DNA from: Sordariomycetes sp. S80-01Y
Taxonomy: Eukaryota > Ascomycota > Sordariomycetes
Assembly (NCBI GenBank): GCA_037042185.1
Contig: JAXQJY010000033.1
Location: 3,162,001-3,226,000, forward strand
Reading direction: 5' to 3'
Length of the DNA: 64,000 nucleotides
In this document: positions 33,297-44,226 of the stretch, one piece after another
Position numbering within the stretch: position 1 is the stretch's first letter
Layout of the letters: each line of letters starts with the position of its first letter
The notes under the pieces: model-generated
Database searches by the model: none
The model's input: the letters and a program-made list of their open reading frames with translations, nothing else
What the model was told of the DNA's origin: nothing
Translations under genes and position numbers: made by a program

Positions 33297-34556
33297 ATGG
33301 CAGCACCCAACGAGCCTCCCCCACCGTACACCGAGAACGCCCTCGGCGCGCCGCCCCGCCATACAAACGACATCCCCCTGCCCGACTCACCCATAACAAC
33401 CCACAACCCCGAGCCGATCCCTCCAGGGCAGCAGTCTTGGTATCACCAACAACGGCAGCAACGGCAGCAGCGACAGCAACCTCCTCCAGAGCCAAGACCG
33501 CCAAAACAGTCATCCTCGGCGGCGCAGTATTTCGGCTCCCGCCCCCATCGCTCCGTCCGCACTATCCCGCTTACCTTGAAGCCGAACTCCATACGCGCCG
33601 ACTTCGACTACCCAAGGTCGTGGGCGCCGGACCACGATGTCAGCTTGCAGGATTGGACGACGTTTGTCGGCTTCTTGATCCCCGATGGCGCGCCGGTCAG
33701 TGACGACAAACGCTTGAGCCCGGAGAGGAGGCAGGCAGTGGAGGAGGTGTTGAGGGAGTGGAATGAAAGGCTTTTTATACCGAAAGGGCTGAGAATGGTT
33801 GTCGATGATGGGACGGGACAATCAGGGCCTGTACCTGAGCGATATGGGTCGAGTGCATCCAGCGCAAATACTTCCAACTGGTCACGACCAGAGTCTACGG
33901 GAAGTCGACCTACCAGCACCTCTAGCCACATGCCGCCATATTCACATGGGACATCATCATACCCCCATCAACAACCTCAAAACGCCTCAGAACCCTTCTC
34001 CTCGACAACGCAAGGGTATAACCAAGCTCATACGAACTCCAACGCTCCATATCGTCAACCATCTGTGTCCTCGAGCAACCACATGCCCCCTGGATCATCT
34101 CGTGAGCGCTGGGCCCAGAAACTCAAGAACGTCGCCCAGGAGAAGGACATCACCTACTCGAAGGAAGGGATCCGCATGTCGGATAAGTTCTCATTGAGCT
34201 TGGGGGGCTTGAAGGTCGGCAAGTTCAACCTAGACGAGAGGGGCATGAATTATGGTGGGAAGCCGATAGGGCCAACGCTGCCCGTTGCGCAGTACCATCA
34301 GGGGCCGCCACCGCAGACTCAAGGAGGGTACCCCGGACATGGACCAAATGGAGGATTCAGCGCAGGTCCTGGCCCGGGCGCGCCGGCGCCACACGGGGCA
34401 CATGGGGCATATGGAGCATATGGAGGTTACGGGCCGCCTGGAGCTCACCATCCCGGCGCTCAGTCAATGGGCGGACCACCTCAAGGGCAGTTTGCGCCTC
34501 CAGCAGGGCCGCCTCCGCCAGGTCACCACGCCCAACAGCAGACGGGAACAATGTAA
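33297..34556 (+). CDS. Conserved fungal protein with PPPY start and Gly/Pro-rich tail
   Basis: An intronless gene of 419 residues. The N-terminus has a PPxY motif (EPPPPYTE), a possible WW-domain ligand, then a Gln/Arg tract (WYHQQRQQRQQRQQPPPEP). A short ordered region follows, IRADFDYPRSWAPDHDVS then TTFVGFLIPDGA. This is the only folded-looking segment, with a second one near 270-315 (SRERWAQKLKNVAQEKDITY, KFNLDERGMNYGGKPIGP). The last 100 residues are Gly/Pro/His/Gln-rich. There is no catalytic motif, signal peptide or membrane segment. It looks like an adaptor or RNA-granule protein, but no function is established here. Confidence 0.72.
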   Translation: MAAPNEPPPPYTENALGAPPRHTNDIPLPDSPITTHNPEPIPPGQQSWYHQQRQQRQQRQQPPPEPRPPKQSSSAAQYFGSRPHRSVRTIPLTLKPNSIRADFDYPRSWAPDHDVSLQDWTTFVGFLIPDGAPVSDDKRLSPERRQAVEEVLREWNERLFIPKGLRMVVDDGTGQSGPVPERYGSSASSANTSNWSRPESTGSRPTSTSSHMPPYSHGTSSYPHQQPQNASEPFSSTTQGYNQAHTNSNAPYRQPSVSSSNHMPPGSSRERWAQKLKNVAQEKDITYSKEGIRMSDKFSLSLGGLKVGKFNLDERGMNYGGKPIGPTLPVAQYHQGPPPQTQGGYPGHGPNGGFSAGPGPGAPAPHGAHGAYGAYGGYGPPGAHHPGAQSMGGPPQGQFAPPAGPPPPGHHAQQQTGTM

Positions 34557-34707
34557 GATGGAGGGCGCGTGCGCATTTGAATGGGGAGATCAAGTTCGTG
34601 TAGATATTTGGCGCTGTCGTTTCGACCAGCACTCAATGAAGTTTTGTCTATTCCCGCTCCATGCAAATCATCATATTGTTCATGCCCTCCATCTTTCAGC
34701 AGCTTCT

Positions 34708-35474
34708 TCAAGCCTGTTGCGGCTCAACCTTTTCGACTAGATCTCCGACCCCTAAATTCCGCCCGACCGCAACCTTCATCTGCCTGTCCTCCCCCTTCCC
34801 AGCCTCTGGGTCCCTCCCAACCTCGCCCACCGCGTCGCCCTCGTCCACGCCTTCGCTCTTCTCCCCGTTCACTGCCTCTGCCGCCTCACCTGCATCGATC
34901 TGCTTCTTAATCTCGTCCAGGTCCAGGCGCATGCTGAAGGCGTCTTCCTGGTCGGCATAGTATTTCGATTCGGTCTTCTCGTTCGTGAAGCCAAGTGTTT
35001 TCTCGTAGAGGTGTCGAGCTGCGACGTTGGAGACACGGACGTGGAGTGATACGTATTTCGCTTGGTAGGTTTCCACCATTGCCAGTTCTGCGAGCGCGTT
35101 AGCCCATTGTGCTCTTCCTCCTCTCCTTGGCTTCGGGGACCAAGCCACAGGGCCAACTTACGACTCTGCCTCATCAACTTCTCCGCAATACCTAACCGTC
35201 TATGCGTCCGCATGACACTCAGACTGGTGATATGGCCGTGCGGCACCCCGTCGCTGGGCTCCTCCTCCATCTTGGCAAGCACATACCCCACGATCTTGGG
35301 GTAGTCGTAGGGTGACTTCTTGGGGCGCGAGACGTCGACAGCCACGAAGGAGAGCTGGGGCCATGAGAGCGAGTGGTAGAGATAGTATTTCAGGAAGTAG
35401 TTCTCGGGGAGGTTTTCGAGGTTGGCATGTTGAATGAGGGGCAGGTCGGCGTTTGTGAGGATGCGGATATCCAT
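34708..35474 (-). CDS. NAA10: N-terminal acetyltransferase catalytic subunit NAA10/Ard1
   Basis: Exons 35474-35162 and 35087-34708 give 230 residues. The GNAT domain starts [20 protein letters not shown] and continues [20 protein letters not shown]. The acetyl-CoA binding stretch is [20 protein letters not shown], where the splice supplies [19 protein letters not shown]. The C-terminal 80 residues are acidic and probably disordered. It is the catalytic subunit of the ribosome-bound NatA complex with Naa15, which acetylates nascent N-termini after Met removal. The intron is 74 bp. The gene converges on the PPPY protein gene. Confidence 0.94.
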
Positions 35475-36493
35475 GGCGACAGGCGTAGCGCGGCGCGCGA
35501 GGGTGAGAATATGCGGCGACTGGTGTAGGGCTGTTGCGTGGGAGCGCGCCTGGATCGGAGGTGTGTTGGGGTCGTTGGGCGGGAGGCGTCAATCGAGCTC
35601 GAAGATCGAGTTCAGAGCTTGGAGGGGCATCTTCGTCTGATTACTAAGCACTTCCAGCGATTGATTAACAGCGCGTAGAGCCCAGTTTGGTACAAAAACG
35701 CTATAACATAGGTATATCTTGGAAATTCCGAATGAGAATCATTATACTGATGAGCCGCCCGGTTTTTCAGAGGGTATGGCGTGTAAGAAGCAGAAGAAGT
35801 AAGCTCGCAATGGCATAAGAGACTATCGAAGGATCCCACGCGAACTCCAGCAAGTACCCCAGGCTCAGCCATGTTCTGCAACTCAGGCGACAGATTTAGA
35901 GTCATCAGATACTCACTCGACTCCTGCACTGAAACCCTTGTTCAACCCATTCAGTTTCGCAATTATCGGCCGCCTTAGAGCCAGACTTGCGTCTGATTCA
36001 TATCACTCATGCCCTGGGGCAACTTATTGGCCATCACAAGGCTTCTGAGCATTTAATCATGGACAACCTCGGCGAAGCCCGAACACGAGCCACAAGAACC
36101 TATCGCTACAGACTCCCATCCCTCCATCCGACGCGCCGAGCTTGAGTATGTATCTCGAACAACGACAAGCAGTCATATGGCCGTTCACTCTCTTCCATCA
36201 TGCCACATCAAATGGTCGCGATCAACTCAAAGCGCCAAACACTCCCCTAATCAGTCATCGCCAAGACGACACATTGTCCTCAAACGCCGTATAGCCGCAG
36301 CCAATAACTCGTAGCCCGTGTGAGTCAATGAGCAGTCGAGCAGGGAACTTTTTAAAACCATGACCTTACTTCGTCACCTTCAAATCAAGTATAGAATTTG
36401 ACATCACAACTGCTCTTTGAGGATCATCCTTGTCAGCAAAATCCGGCCAACCCTTCCAGGGGTGCCTTAACTCAGTCAGCGATAATCGACCAC
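35475..36493. other. Intergenic, 1.0 kb
   Basis: This is the upstream region of NAA10 and of the next gene. A frame from 36398 continues into the next gene but starts with TTG. No other gene is seen. Confidence 0.4.
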
Positions 36494-37753
36494 ATGGCGC
36501 ACCAAGCCCACAACATCCCATGGAACGTTTTGGCTTCCAATGTAGAATGGAAGGCGTCGAATCACTGCCTCGACGGAGCTACGAGCTTTCACTTGCGATT
36601 TCAGCAAGAGCAAGACAAGGAGATCAACTACTTCGTCAACGCTTTTGTTCGCAACATACATGCGCACGCGACGGGTGAGCGAAAGAAATATCCCGAGGAG
36701 TATGACATACCCAGCCGTGAGGATGTTGTTCTGAACGACGATGTCGCTCGAAAGATCAACCCGACCGTCAGAACGATGCCCACGAGCGCCGGGGGTTTCT
36801 GCGACCATCCGAACAACATATTCTGTTCATGCACGCTTCCACCCCAGGAGAGGAGAATGTCGGCCTTCTTGAGGAAACACGAATCCAACGACTGCTACCA
36901 CTTCTTCGACGTCAACTCTGAGGCATTCTTCAACCTCGGCGTAGTCAAAGCCCTTCTACTATATGGCGAGATGGAGCCTATCCTCCGGGTATGCGCGCAT
37001 CCCGAGATTGATCTCAGCAGTTGGTGGGAGCAAATGCAATGCCAGTGTCTAGGAGAAGACCTTGGCTGGGAACATATATGCCAGCTGGCATTAGATGCCT
37101 ACATTTGCCTCAATCTAATCTACTGTTTCCCTGAGACTTGGAATTCTCCAGACTCTCTCAGCAAGGACTACCGTCACACACACTTGTACCAACGCTTGAT
37201 ACGAAGCTGCACGGGGTTCGGCAGGACGTGCGACCTAGCGACGCATCCCCACAGGCAGTTTTTTGGGATCGAGGAGAACCAATTCAAGGATTGGCCTCGA
37301 ACCCCCCGGCTACGAGATCCTGTGAGATTGAGAAAGCTCAATCACAAGAGCTTACCGTACGAAGAGTTCTTGGCAAGTGAAAAGCTTGTCGACACTTGGC
37401 AGCCCACGAAGGAAGAGGTGGTCGAAGTACGAGATGCACTATTCTCCCTCAAGCTTCCAATGGAAATCGTGGACGAAATTCTAGAGCGTGCATCTTATAG
37501 TCATACGCACCGTCTGCTTGTATCTCACCATCCCTTCCACCCCGACAACAGGGAGGAACTAGCCAAGTACCTGAAATACTGCTGGCAGCTCGTCGTCAGA
37601 TGCGAGATCTTGGGCCGAGCGCTGGGAATGGAGATTGCTTGGAGTGAGATGGTAGGGCGTAGCCTTAGAAAGGTACTGCGATGCGGTTGTAGACTTCCCA
37701 GCTGGTGGAACTGGGAATTTGAGGATAGAGGTAACAATTCCTCGCATGTCTAG
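36494..37753 (+). CDS. Unrecognised fungal protein with F-box-like C-terminal helix
   Basis: 419 residues from the ATG at 36494. The frame extends upstream to 36398 only with a TTG. The sequence is rich in Trp, His and Cys, including CDHPNNIFCSCTLPP, a possible metal site. A helix near residue 350 (LKLPMEIVDEILERASY) resembles the F-box LP.E....I pattern, though it sits in the C-terminal part. There is no signal peptide or membrane segment. I do not recognise the family. It is convergent with the HD-domain gene. Confidence 0.6.
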   Translation: MAHQAHNIPWNVLASNVEWKASNHCLDGATSFHLRFQQEQDKEINYFVNAFVRNIHAHATGERKKYPEEYDIPSREDVVLNDDVARKINPTVRTMPTSAGGFCDHPNNIFCSCTLPPQERRMSAFLRKHESNDCYHFFDVNSEAFFNLGVVKALLLYGEMEPILRVCAHPEIDLSSWWEQMQCQCLGEDLGWEHICQLALDAYICLNLIYCFPETWNSPDSLSKDYRHTHLYQRLIRSCTGFGRTCDLATHPHRQFFGIEENQFKDWPRTPRLRDPVRLRKLNHKSLPYEEFLASEKLVDTWQPTKEEVVEVRDALFSLKLPMEIVDEILERASYSHTHRLLVSHHPFHPDNREELAKYLKYCWQLVVRCEILGRALGMEIAWSEMVGRSLRKVLRCGCRLPSWWNWEFEDRGNNSSHV

Positions 37754-37924
37754 CTGATATGAATTGTAATTTAGGATTCTAAAGCTACCCATGTTGCCCT
37801 GATACGACAGCATGTCATATATGTAAGGCCCTGGCCAGTTGTGGTCGTTGGTGTAAACCAAAATCAGCCAGAGCGTAGCCTGCAACTGTCTTCAGGCCCC
37901 TCCTGATACACGTAGTTTCTTCCT

Positions 37925-38965
37925 CTACGCACGTAAGGCTTGACGAGCACTTATGTATGCATTTCGCTCCTCGAACCACTCCGTGCTGATAGTAGACAAG
38001 GGCATGGGCGTGTCGCCCTCAGCCTGACAGACGTCTGGGTCCAGCGTGCGCACTTTGGCTGCCCGCGGGAGTGGGAGTCCTTTCTCATCGGGCAAGCCTT
38101 CTGATTCTAGGCGGTGTATGACTTGGAGGTCTTCTGCAGTCGACTCAGCACGCAGGCGTTCCCAAAACTCCTGATCCGCCTCATTCCAAAGGTCCTCCTC
38201 TTTTAACCGCCCGTCGCGTACCATAGCCCCGATCAGCTCTCCAGCTCGGCGTGCCATATCGACATGAGCAGGGTTGGACCATACGTCACGATCGACAGCC
38301 ATGTATGCCCTGGACAATTTGAGTGCCAGTTCTTTATCACGTAGGACCAGGAGCCTTTGCGGTGACGTTGCATCGGGATGCGCTCTAAGCGATGCCAGGA
38401 TCTCTTGCGCTTCACTTAGTTCCAATCGTCCAAAAGACACGGAATCGCGCAAGGCGTAGTCCAAGCGATCGGCGCACAGGTGAGGCGCTGGCATCTCAAC
38501 AAGCGGGAACAACTCTTCCCGGAACGGCTTGAGGTCGTGGAACCCATGCCTCTTGAGAATATCTGGCAGCGGAGTAGTTTCGAGGAACCGATCTTTGTGT
38601 ACTTCGTGGAAGCTTTCTCCTGGGGCAGAGAGAGCCCAGTCGATAACATGACTGAGAGTTGTGTGGCTAATGTCGTGGAGAAGCCCAGTGACCTGCTCTT
38701 CCAAGCTACCTCCCACGCGGCGGACGAGGAGGAACGCGCCAACGGAGTGCTCGAAGCGCGTCACGACGGGTGTGAGGCCCAACAGACCTGTGACTCCATG
38801 TTGGCAGATGGCGGTCAGTCGGTGAAGAACGGGGGCGCGCAGCAACTCGACTAGGACCGGCTCCGAAATGTCTTGGGTGCCGTAGAGCTTATCCACTATG
38901 CGGACCGTGTCCGAGGAAATGTACTCTAGTGACTGGAGATGACCAACATCCCGCTTGGTAGCCAT
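37925..38965 (-). CDS. HD-domain phosphohydrolase
   Basis: An intronless gene of 346 residues. It has HLQSLEYISSDTVRIVDKLY, the metal-binding H of RFEHSVGAFLLVRR, the HD pair in VTGLLHDISHTTLSHVIDW (about residues 97-98) and a final Asp in CADRLDYALRD. This is the layout of SAMHD1/dGTPase-like HD hydrolases that act on nucleotides or other phosphoesters. No presequence or membrane segment is seen. The substrate is not determined from sequence. The gene is convergent with the preceding orphan gene. Confidence 0.82.
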   Translation of the reverse strand: MATKRDVGHLQSLEYISSDTVRIVDKLYGTQDISEPVLVELLRAPVLHRLTAICQHGVTGLLGLTPVVTRFEHSVGAFLLVRRVGGSLEEQVTGLLHDISHTTLSHVIDWALSAPGESFHEVHKDRFLETTPLPDILKRHGFHDLKPFREELFPLVEMPAPHLCADRLDYALRDSVSFGRLELSEAQEILASLRAHPDATSPQRLLVLRDKELALKLSRAYMAVDRDVWSNPAHVDMARRAGELIGAMVRDGRLKEEDLWNEADQEFWERLRAESTAEDLQVIHRLESEGLPDEKGLPLPRAAKVRTLDPDVCQAEGDTPMPLSTISTEWFEERNAYISARQALRA

Positions 38966-39843
38966 TTTGGGGTGAAGATGTGATTTACCTCACGCGGGAC
39001 ATACTATGTAACGCGTGATGTTTGGTGGGGGAACGTGAACTTGTGTGGTGCTTTGCGATGTCATCATCGTGCATCTCTTGGGCGCGACTGACCGCCGATG
39101 TGCACTGTCACCTTGTTATTGAGTTCCTGGATCTCCATAGTAATAGGCGCTTCTTGTTAAGTCTAGAAATTTGACTTTCAACCTTCTTAGGTTATGATTG
39201 CTCCATACTGTCGTTTTAGACGGAGTGGGGAAGTTCGATTCCAACGGTGTAACCTCGTTGAACAGGTCGTCCAACTCCTCCTGGTCCTTTCCTCTTATGA
39301 CGTTATCAAACTGTGGTCTTTTGGCTCTGGAAGAGCAAGTAGATTCTTTCAAAGTCTAGAGTTACCTTGTATTGCTGTTCTATTTGTTATCATAATGTGC
39401 GTAAATGCAAAGGTATTGTGGTGTACGAGGCTCACACAAAGGGTAGCAAGATAACCTGGGGAGATGTGATCCGCTCCTCCAATTGAGACCAAGCCACCCC
39501 TTTCTGTTAAAAAATTTTCTCTAAGAATTCTAGTAGATGGCCGAGCTTCTAAGCTTTGGTAAGTTATGAAGTTTGAGGGATCGGCCAAGTGCTAATGAAC
39601 ATGAGCAGGATCTAACACGCTAGAGGTATCCTGTGAGCAACGTGTAGTGGCGCACTATCGTAACTCAGTATTCAAGGGAGATGAAAGAAGGTTGATACTT
39701 GAGAAAGTCTCGTCTTGTTCTAGAGGCGAAAGCTAAGATTAAAGGACAAGTGCCAAACATTAACCTTGACAGCTCCTTTAGAACTGGGCGGACCTTGTGT
39801 CGAAGGCAAATTATCATATTAAGTGTAGATCCATCTTAATAAT
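38966..39843. other. Intergenic, 880 bp, AT-rich
   Basis: AT content rises here (for example near 39505-39535). A gttcgattcc at about 39226 looks like a tRNA B box, but no cloverleaf can be drawn. No gene is supported. Confidence 0.4.
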
Positions 39844-40961
39844 CTAAGAGAACTCAGCGTTCACACATGGAGAGCCCTCTTCGCATGCTTCGTAAAGGCT
39901 CAGCCAGCCAGCGCCGCCACAGTATTGGCTCGGATCGCCTCCGCAGGTCAAGCTACAACCGGACAAGCTTTCGAGCGTTGTGCCAGGCTGTCGCGTCGGA
40001 GGGTAGGAGTTGCCACACCAGCATTCACGGCGATACTCGGAGCCCGCGAACTGGTAGCCAAGGGAGCTGCAGTGTTGGACGCATAGTTCGTTGGTCAGGT
40101 CGTCGTCAGCGTAGAGGGGACCATCGAGGGTACGTCCGAGCCCGTCGCCAGCTGGGCCTTCCTCTGGAGCACAACCCACGAAGGCGTAACCCTCAGCCGT
40201 CATGTCTGCAAAGGTATCCGGGATGACAGTCACTGTTGGTGTGGCAGAGGCCGTCGCGGTTGCAGTTGAGTTGCCACCAGTGGGAGTTGGTGGCGGATCT
40301 GAACGATCAAGCACCATAGCTATTTCCATGCATGGTCTCTGAGGAGTCGACGCTGAAGGTGGATGAGTCAGATGGTACTCTTTGCTTAACTTCCAAAGCT
40401 CACTTACCTGGATTTCCGGGCGGAGACCACCGGAATTCGTATCTGTCGCCCGACGCTGAGCGAACGCAGATATGTCCTCCAGGAACATCACCCTGGCGCT
40501 CAACAAAAGCCAGTTCAGTTTGGAGCTCATCAGTCTCTGGGTCGCAGCTGTAAACAGGTTGGAAGATGGCCCTCGGATCGCCACGTTCCGTCATAAAGAG
40601 CTTCGTGGTATTGTCGGCCAGCTCATACTATTTCTGGTCATCAGTCCGCGGCAGCATCAATTGCTGACACAGTCGAACGTACCTCGCCGTTGATTACTGC
40701 AGAGATCCCACCTCTTTGAAGGACGCCCTCGTTCAGAGTTAAGTCGAAGGCATATTCGCCAGCAGGGCTGAGGTACAGGTGCTGATCGCCGCCTCCCGCT
40801 TCCCAGACATTGAGAAAACGGTTGTGGATGATCGGGAACGCGGGGTTCTGGACCCGGATGCCGAAGCCCTCGGTGATGGTGTTGGACAGTGGTTCCTCGG
40901 GGATTTCGCAGGATGAAGCCAAGGCGGCAACCAGCAGCACTGAAGAATGGTGGTAGCGCAT
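39844..40961 (-). CDS. Secreted WSC-domain protein, three exons
   Basis: Exons 40961-40683, 40627-40408 and 40352-39844 give 335 residues. The start (MRYHHSSVLLVAALASSCEI) is a signal peptide. A conserved fungal N-terminal domain follows (GFGIRVQNPAFPIIHNRFLN, GGDQHLYLSPAGEYAFDL). A Pro/Thr linker (DPPPTPTGGNSTATATASAT) leads to a C-terminal WSC domain: YAFVGCAPEEGP, ELCVQHCSSLGYQFAGSEY, CWCGNSYP, CSLTCGGDPSQYCGG. WSC domains bind polysaccharide, so a cell-wall role is likely. The second intron may instead end at 40299, which would remove 18 residues. Confidence 0.82.
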
Positions 40962-43354
40962 GTTGAGAACCCGGATGAAAATCAGACCTTGTTCAATGTT
41001 GAGAATCTTTTGATGCCCCTGCTGGGAATCGGGTTAAGAGCTTCTTATATTTCTTCAGGTGCGGAGATGAACTTATGCACCCTTCCGCCGAGACTTGACG
41101 GTCAATCAATAATCTCATCAGCCTTGACCGATGCAATGCGCCGTCAAGCACCCGCAAACCCCTCATCCTTCGAGATGTTACATTCCTTCGCTCATTAAGC
41201 TCGTAGCAGAAGATGAAATGCGAGGGCACAGCTTGCAGACACGAGGTCCCGCTAAACACTAACCTTCCTGCGTACGATTGGTCCTCCCACTCTTTACGCA
41301 GGTTGAACCCTGCATTAATTCCTTGGGGTTTTTAGTCCTTGTACACCGGTCCTTATGTTACAAGAACAGTCACCGCGCAGTGGGCGTTTCCTAATCCGCA
41401 CAGTTGAGTATAAGCGGAGTGGCGCCAATTATTAGGCAACGTCCCCTGCGTTCGTGATTTGTGCTACCGTTTAGCGGAGGGCTTCAGTTGTGGCCCGATC
41501 TTGGTCGAACCGCGATGCCCAGGAATGGCTCAGCTCCCTGCGGGTGAGTTGCATGCATGATCATACACAGGGATCTCCCGGGTCCAGCTTGCCGGCCAAG
41601 CCACTCGAGTGTGATCGGGGGAATTTAGCTGCGTGCGTTCCACTTTGATTGAAATTCCATGTTAAATCTATCTGCAAGTGATTCCGAAGGATGTGGTGAG
41701 TTGTCCGAGGTTGGTCCTCGGTGTGCGGGCATTCTAAACGCACTTTGTTCAGACAACTGGGCGTTGTTCTCTGTTCCGCACTTGAGACCATTTTTAAACG
41801 TTCCAAGAAGAGCTCTTTTGAGGTAGGATGATTTTAATGCTCGCAAATGAGCCTGTCTGATGATACTGTTGCTGAAGGCTGTAAGGTCGAAGGCCCTGCC
41901 GTATAGAGAGGACCAAGGACCTAAACACATTTCGTAGGTTTTGCGATTTTGATTTTGTCAACGATATACCCAGCATGCCTATGTTTTAGGCCCCACACAG
42001 ATTCAGAAACATCATAGGCATGGTCTCCGATCCCAAGAGAGGTGGATAGATTTCTAGTTTCCACTGATCACTGTCGCGGTACGGCCACACGAGCATTGTC
42101 GTTCCTGTACGAGAAGAGAGTACCTTACCAAAAGAGACAAGTCGATATAATGGGCTCAGGACGAAAGTTAAGATGTCTAAGAAAGGCTGTGATCGGAGTC
42201 CCGCCGTCGGTCGTCTTTTATATCAGATCCCTGCTAACTTATCTTCTGAATGCCGCCTCGATACCTATGCTCCCTGGTGTTCGTCAAAGGCTCAGTCCTC
42301 CATTGATGTAGTGCAAAGCAAAGTACCTCATTGACGGCACATCCTCAGCTAATAAAAGCAGTTCTCTTTCGAAGAGTCATGTCGGAGCGCCCGCGGGCCC
42401 CTTTGGGAGACTTTCAGTGGGCATAGTCAGCATCGCTTCGGCGAATCGTCCTGGTACATATAACAGCCGAATTCGATGAGAGTGCTTGACTATTAATGCC
42501 GTTTTGCGGTCCTGGATTCAATTCCTAATTCCTGGAAAGTTTCGAATCTAATCGGGCTTGGTCTTTCGTTGAACATCTTTTGAAGCTTTCCAAAGTTCGA
42601 GATATCACGAAGACTTTTTAAAGTCCCTTAGATCAACTAGAGTGGCCCTCTTTTGGCGCAGACAGAAGAGTTGCACGACGGCTTTGCACTGCTTCATCTG
42701 AGTCTCGCTAAAGAACTCAACTGATTCTTTCAATTCGTTTACGGAACCGCGAACAACGGCTAGGATAGAGGGCTAAAACGTTGCCACCAAGTGAACTATA
42801 GAGTAAATTCGACGTTCCAGGCTCCACATTCTGTCGTGGGTTGTGAAGGACCAGTGCCAAAAGCTGAAAACTTATTGGAGGACAAAGACCGGCGGAATTC
42901 CCTATATTATTGTCCTTCGTGTTCCTTTTAGTATCTATGAGGATACCTGTGCTGGTTGGAGTGAACATAGTACTCTCTTCGCGTTCCTGAGACACCATCC
43001 TAACCTGAATCTTTTGGTATCAACGTCTCCTGGAACAACCTTTAGCGACTTCAAAACATGTATTTACTTGTCTCTTGTCCTATGAGTGAGTGAATGAGCC
43101 GTTAGAACTATAAGTAACCCCTTCCAAGCTATAGTCAACCTCTTCTTCTCTTTCTCTCAGTACACCTCAACAACAAACATCTAACCCCTGACTTCATTGC
43201 CCAAGGCAAAAAAAGTCACAAAGATCAACACTCATCGACCACCTTCTGCATCGAATTTGCTGCTTACCGCAACACAGTCACAGACCGACTCTCAGCAGCT
43301 TTCGCTTACACTTGACTCGCAGATTCAAGAGACATCAAGAGAAATCCAGCAACA
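40962..43354. other. Gene-poor, AT-rich region, 2.4 kb
   Basis: Only short overlapping frames without family features are present. This is the longest gene-free stretch in the window. No transposase, reverse transcriptase or terminal repeats were recognised. It ends in a pyrimidine tract (tcttcttctctttctctcag, 43141-43160), which looks like the transcription start zone of the next gene. Confidence 0.4.
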
Positions 43355-43568
43355 ATGCCTCACGCTACTATTTGCAAGTGTGGTTTGTGCATGGGCCATT
43401 GCACTGGTGAAGTTGCTGATCTTGCACTTGAGCTGTGCCAGCATTGTAAGGACAACCACACTATTGCTACTAACTAACTTGTTCTCTGCAGCGTTACATC
43501 GTCGACAACAAAATGTTCGATGCACACGAGCTTTTGCTCCAGTGACGGGGGTCAGTCGATCTCATTGA
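43355..43568 (+). CDS. Small Cys-rich protein, 40 residues (unspliced) or 55 (spliced)
   Basis: An ATG in the context aacaATGcc follows a CT-rich start zone and an ATG-free 190-bp leader. The peptide contains CKCGLCMGHC then LELCQHC, a spacing that could bind zinc. Reading straight on gives 40 residues, ending at TAA 43475-43477. A textbook intron (donor GTAAGG at 43446, branch TACTAACTAAC, acceptor TCTGCAG at 43491) would give exons 43355-43445 and 43492-43568 and 55 residues. Splicing replaces the last Cys with a basic tail. There is no signal peptide. I do not recognise the family. Confidence 0.42.
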
Positions 43569-44226
43569 TTTCTTGTCTGGACTTTGTTCTTTGGCATGAA
43601 GTCACCTGCCACAAACCTTTACATGCCATGGCTGGAGTCAGTCAATCTAACAGGCACCGTTTTCGTTCTTGAGGTACGCTACCTGCCTCGGCAAGGTAGT
43701 GCAATCTGCTAGCTCTGATTTAGTTGAGTTTTCCCCCAATCGCTTAGTTACCCCCGATATTCTTTCCTCTTCCTTTAAGTGCATGTATCCACGGTCTTAC
43801 CACTGTGATGCCAGTAAACTATCTAACCCGCTCTGCTCTAGGCACTGACTAGTCGTTCAGATACAGGTGTTTATGCTGATGGCCTGATGTCGTCCGTATA
43901 ATCCCCCTCCGAGTCGCACCCGAATACCTGGATACGAGCGGCCACGTTCCAGAGAATTCCACATGAGTCCTGATTCGTCTTCTATTCAAAATTGGCTTTT
44001 TAGCATATTGGTGATCTCAGAATGCACAGGGACAGGCCGGACCAAGCCAGTCAACTTCCTGGAGCCAGGTCGTTGGGCGCGACAATGGGGGCAAAATACA
44101 AACTGGAGTAGATGCAAGTCTTTTGCCAGGGGGCATATGAATGATCATATTAAATACAAACGCCTACACCCGTCGTTATTCCGCAGTCCATCTCGACCGG
44201 CCGTCTTCTAACTAGCCTGTCCATGA
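43569..44226. other. Intergenic, 660 bp
   Basis: This lies between the small Cys-rich gene and the end of the surface protein gene. No coding frame is convincing. Confidence 0.4.

Noticed and set aside
39220-39240. tRNA-like B box (gttcgattcc)
   Set aside because: There is no acceptor stem or A box nearby.
43197-43568. 123-codon frame through the small Cys-rich gene, and a spliced variant ending NKMFDAHELLLQ
   Set aside because: The frame starts at TTG and is poor upstream. The variant tail is coding-like but needs that frame. It is kept as an alternative only.
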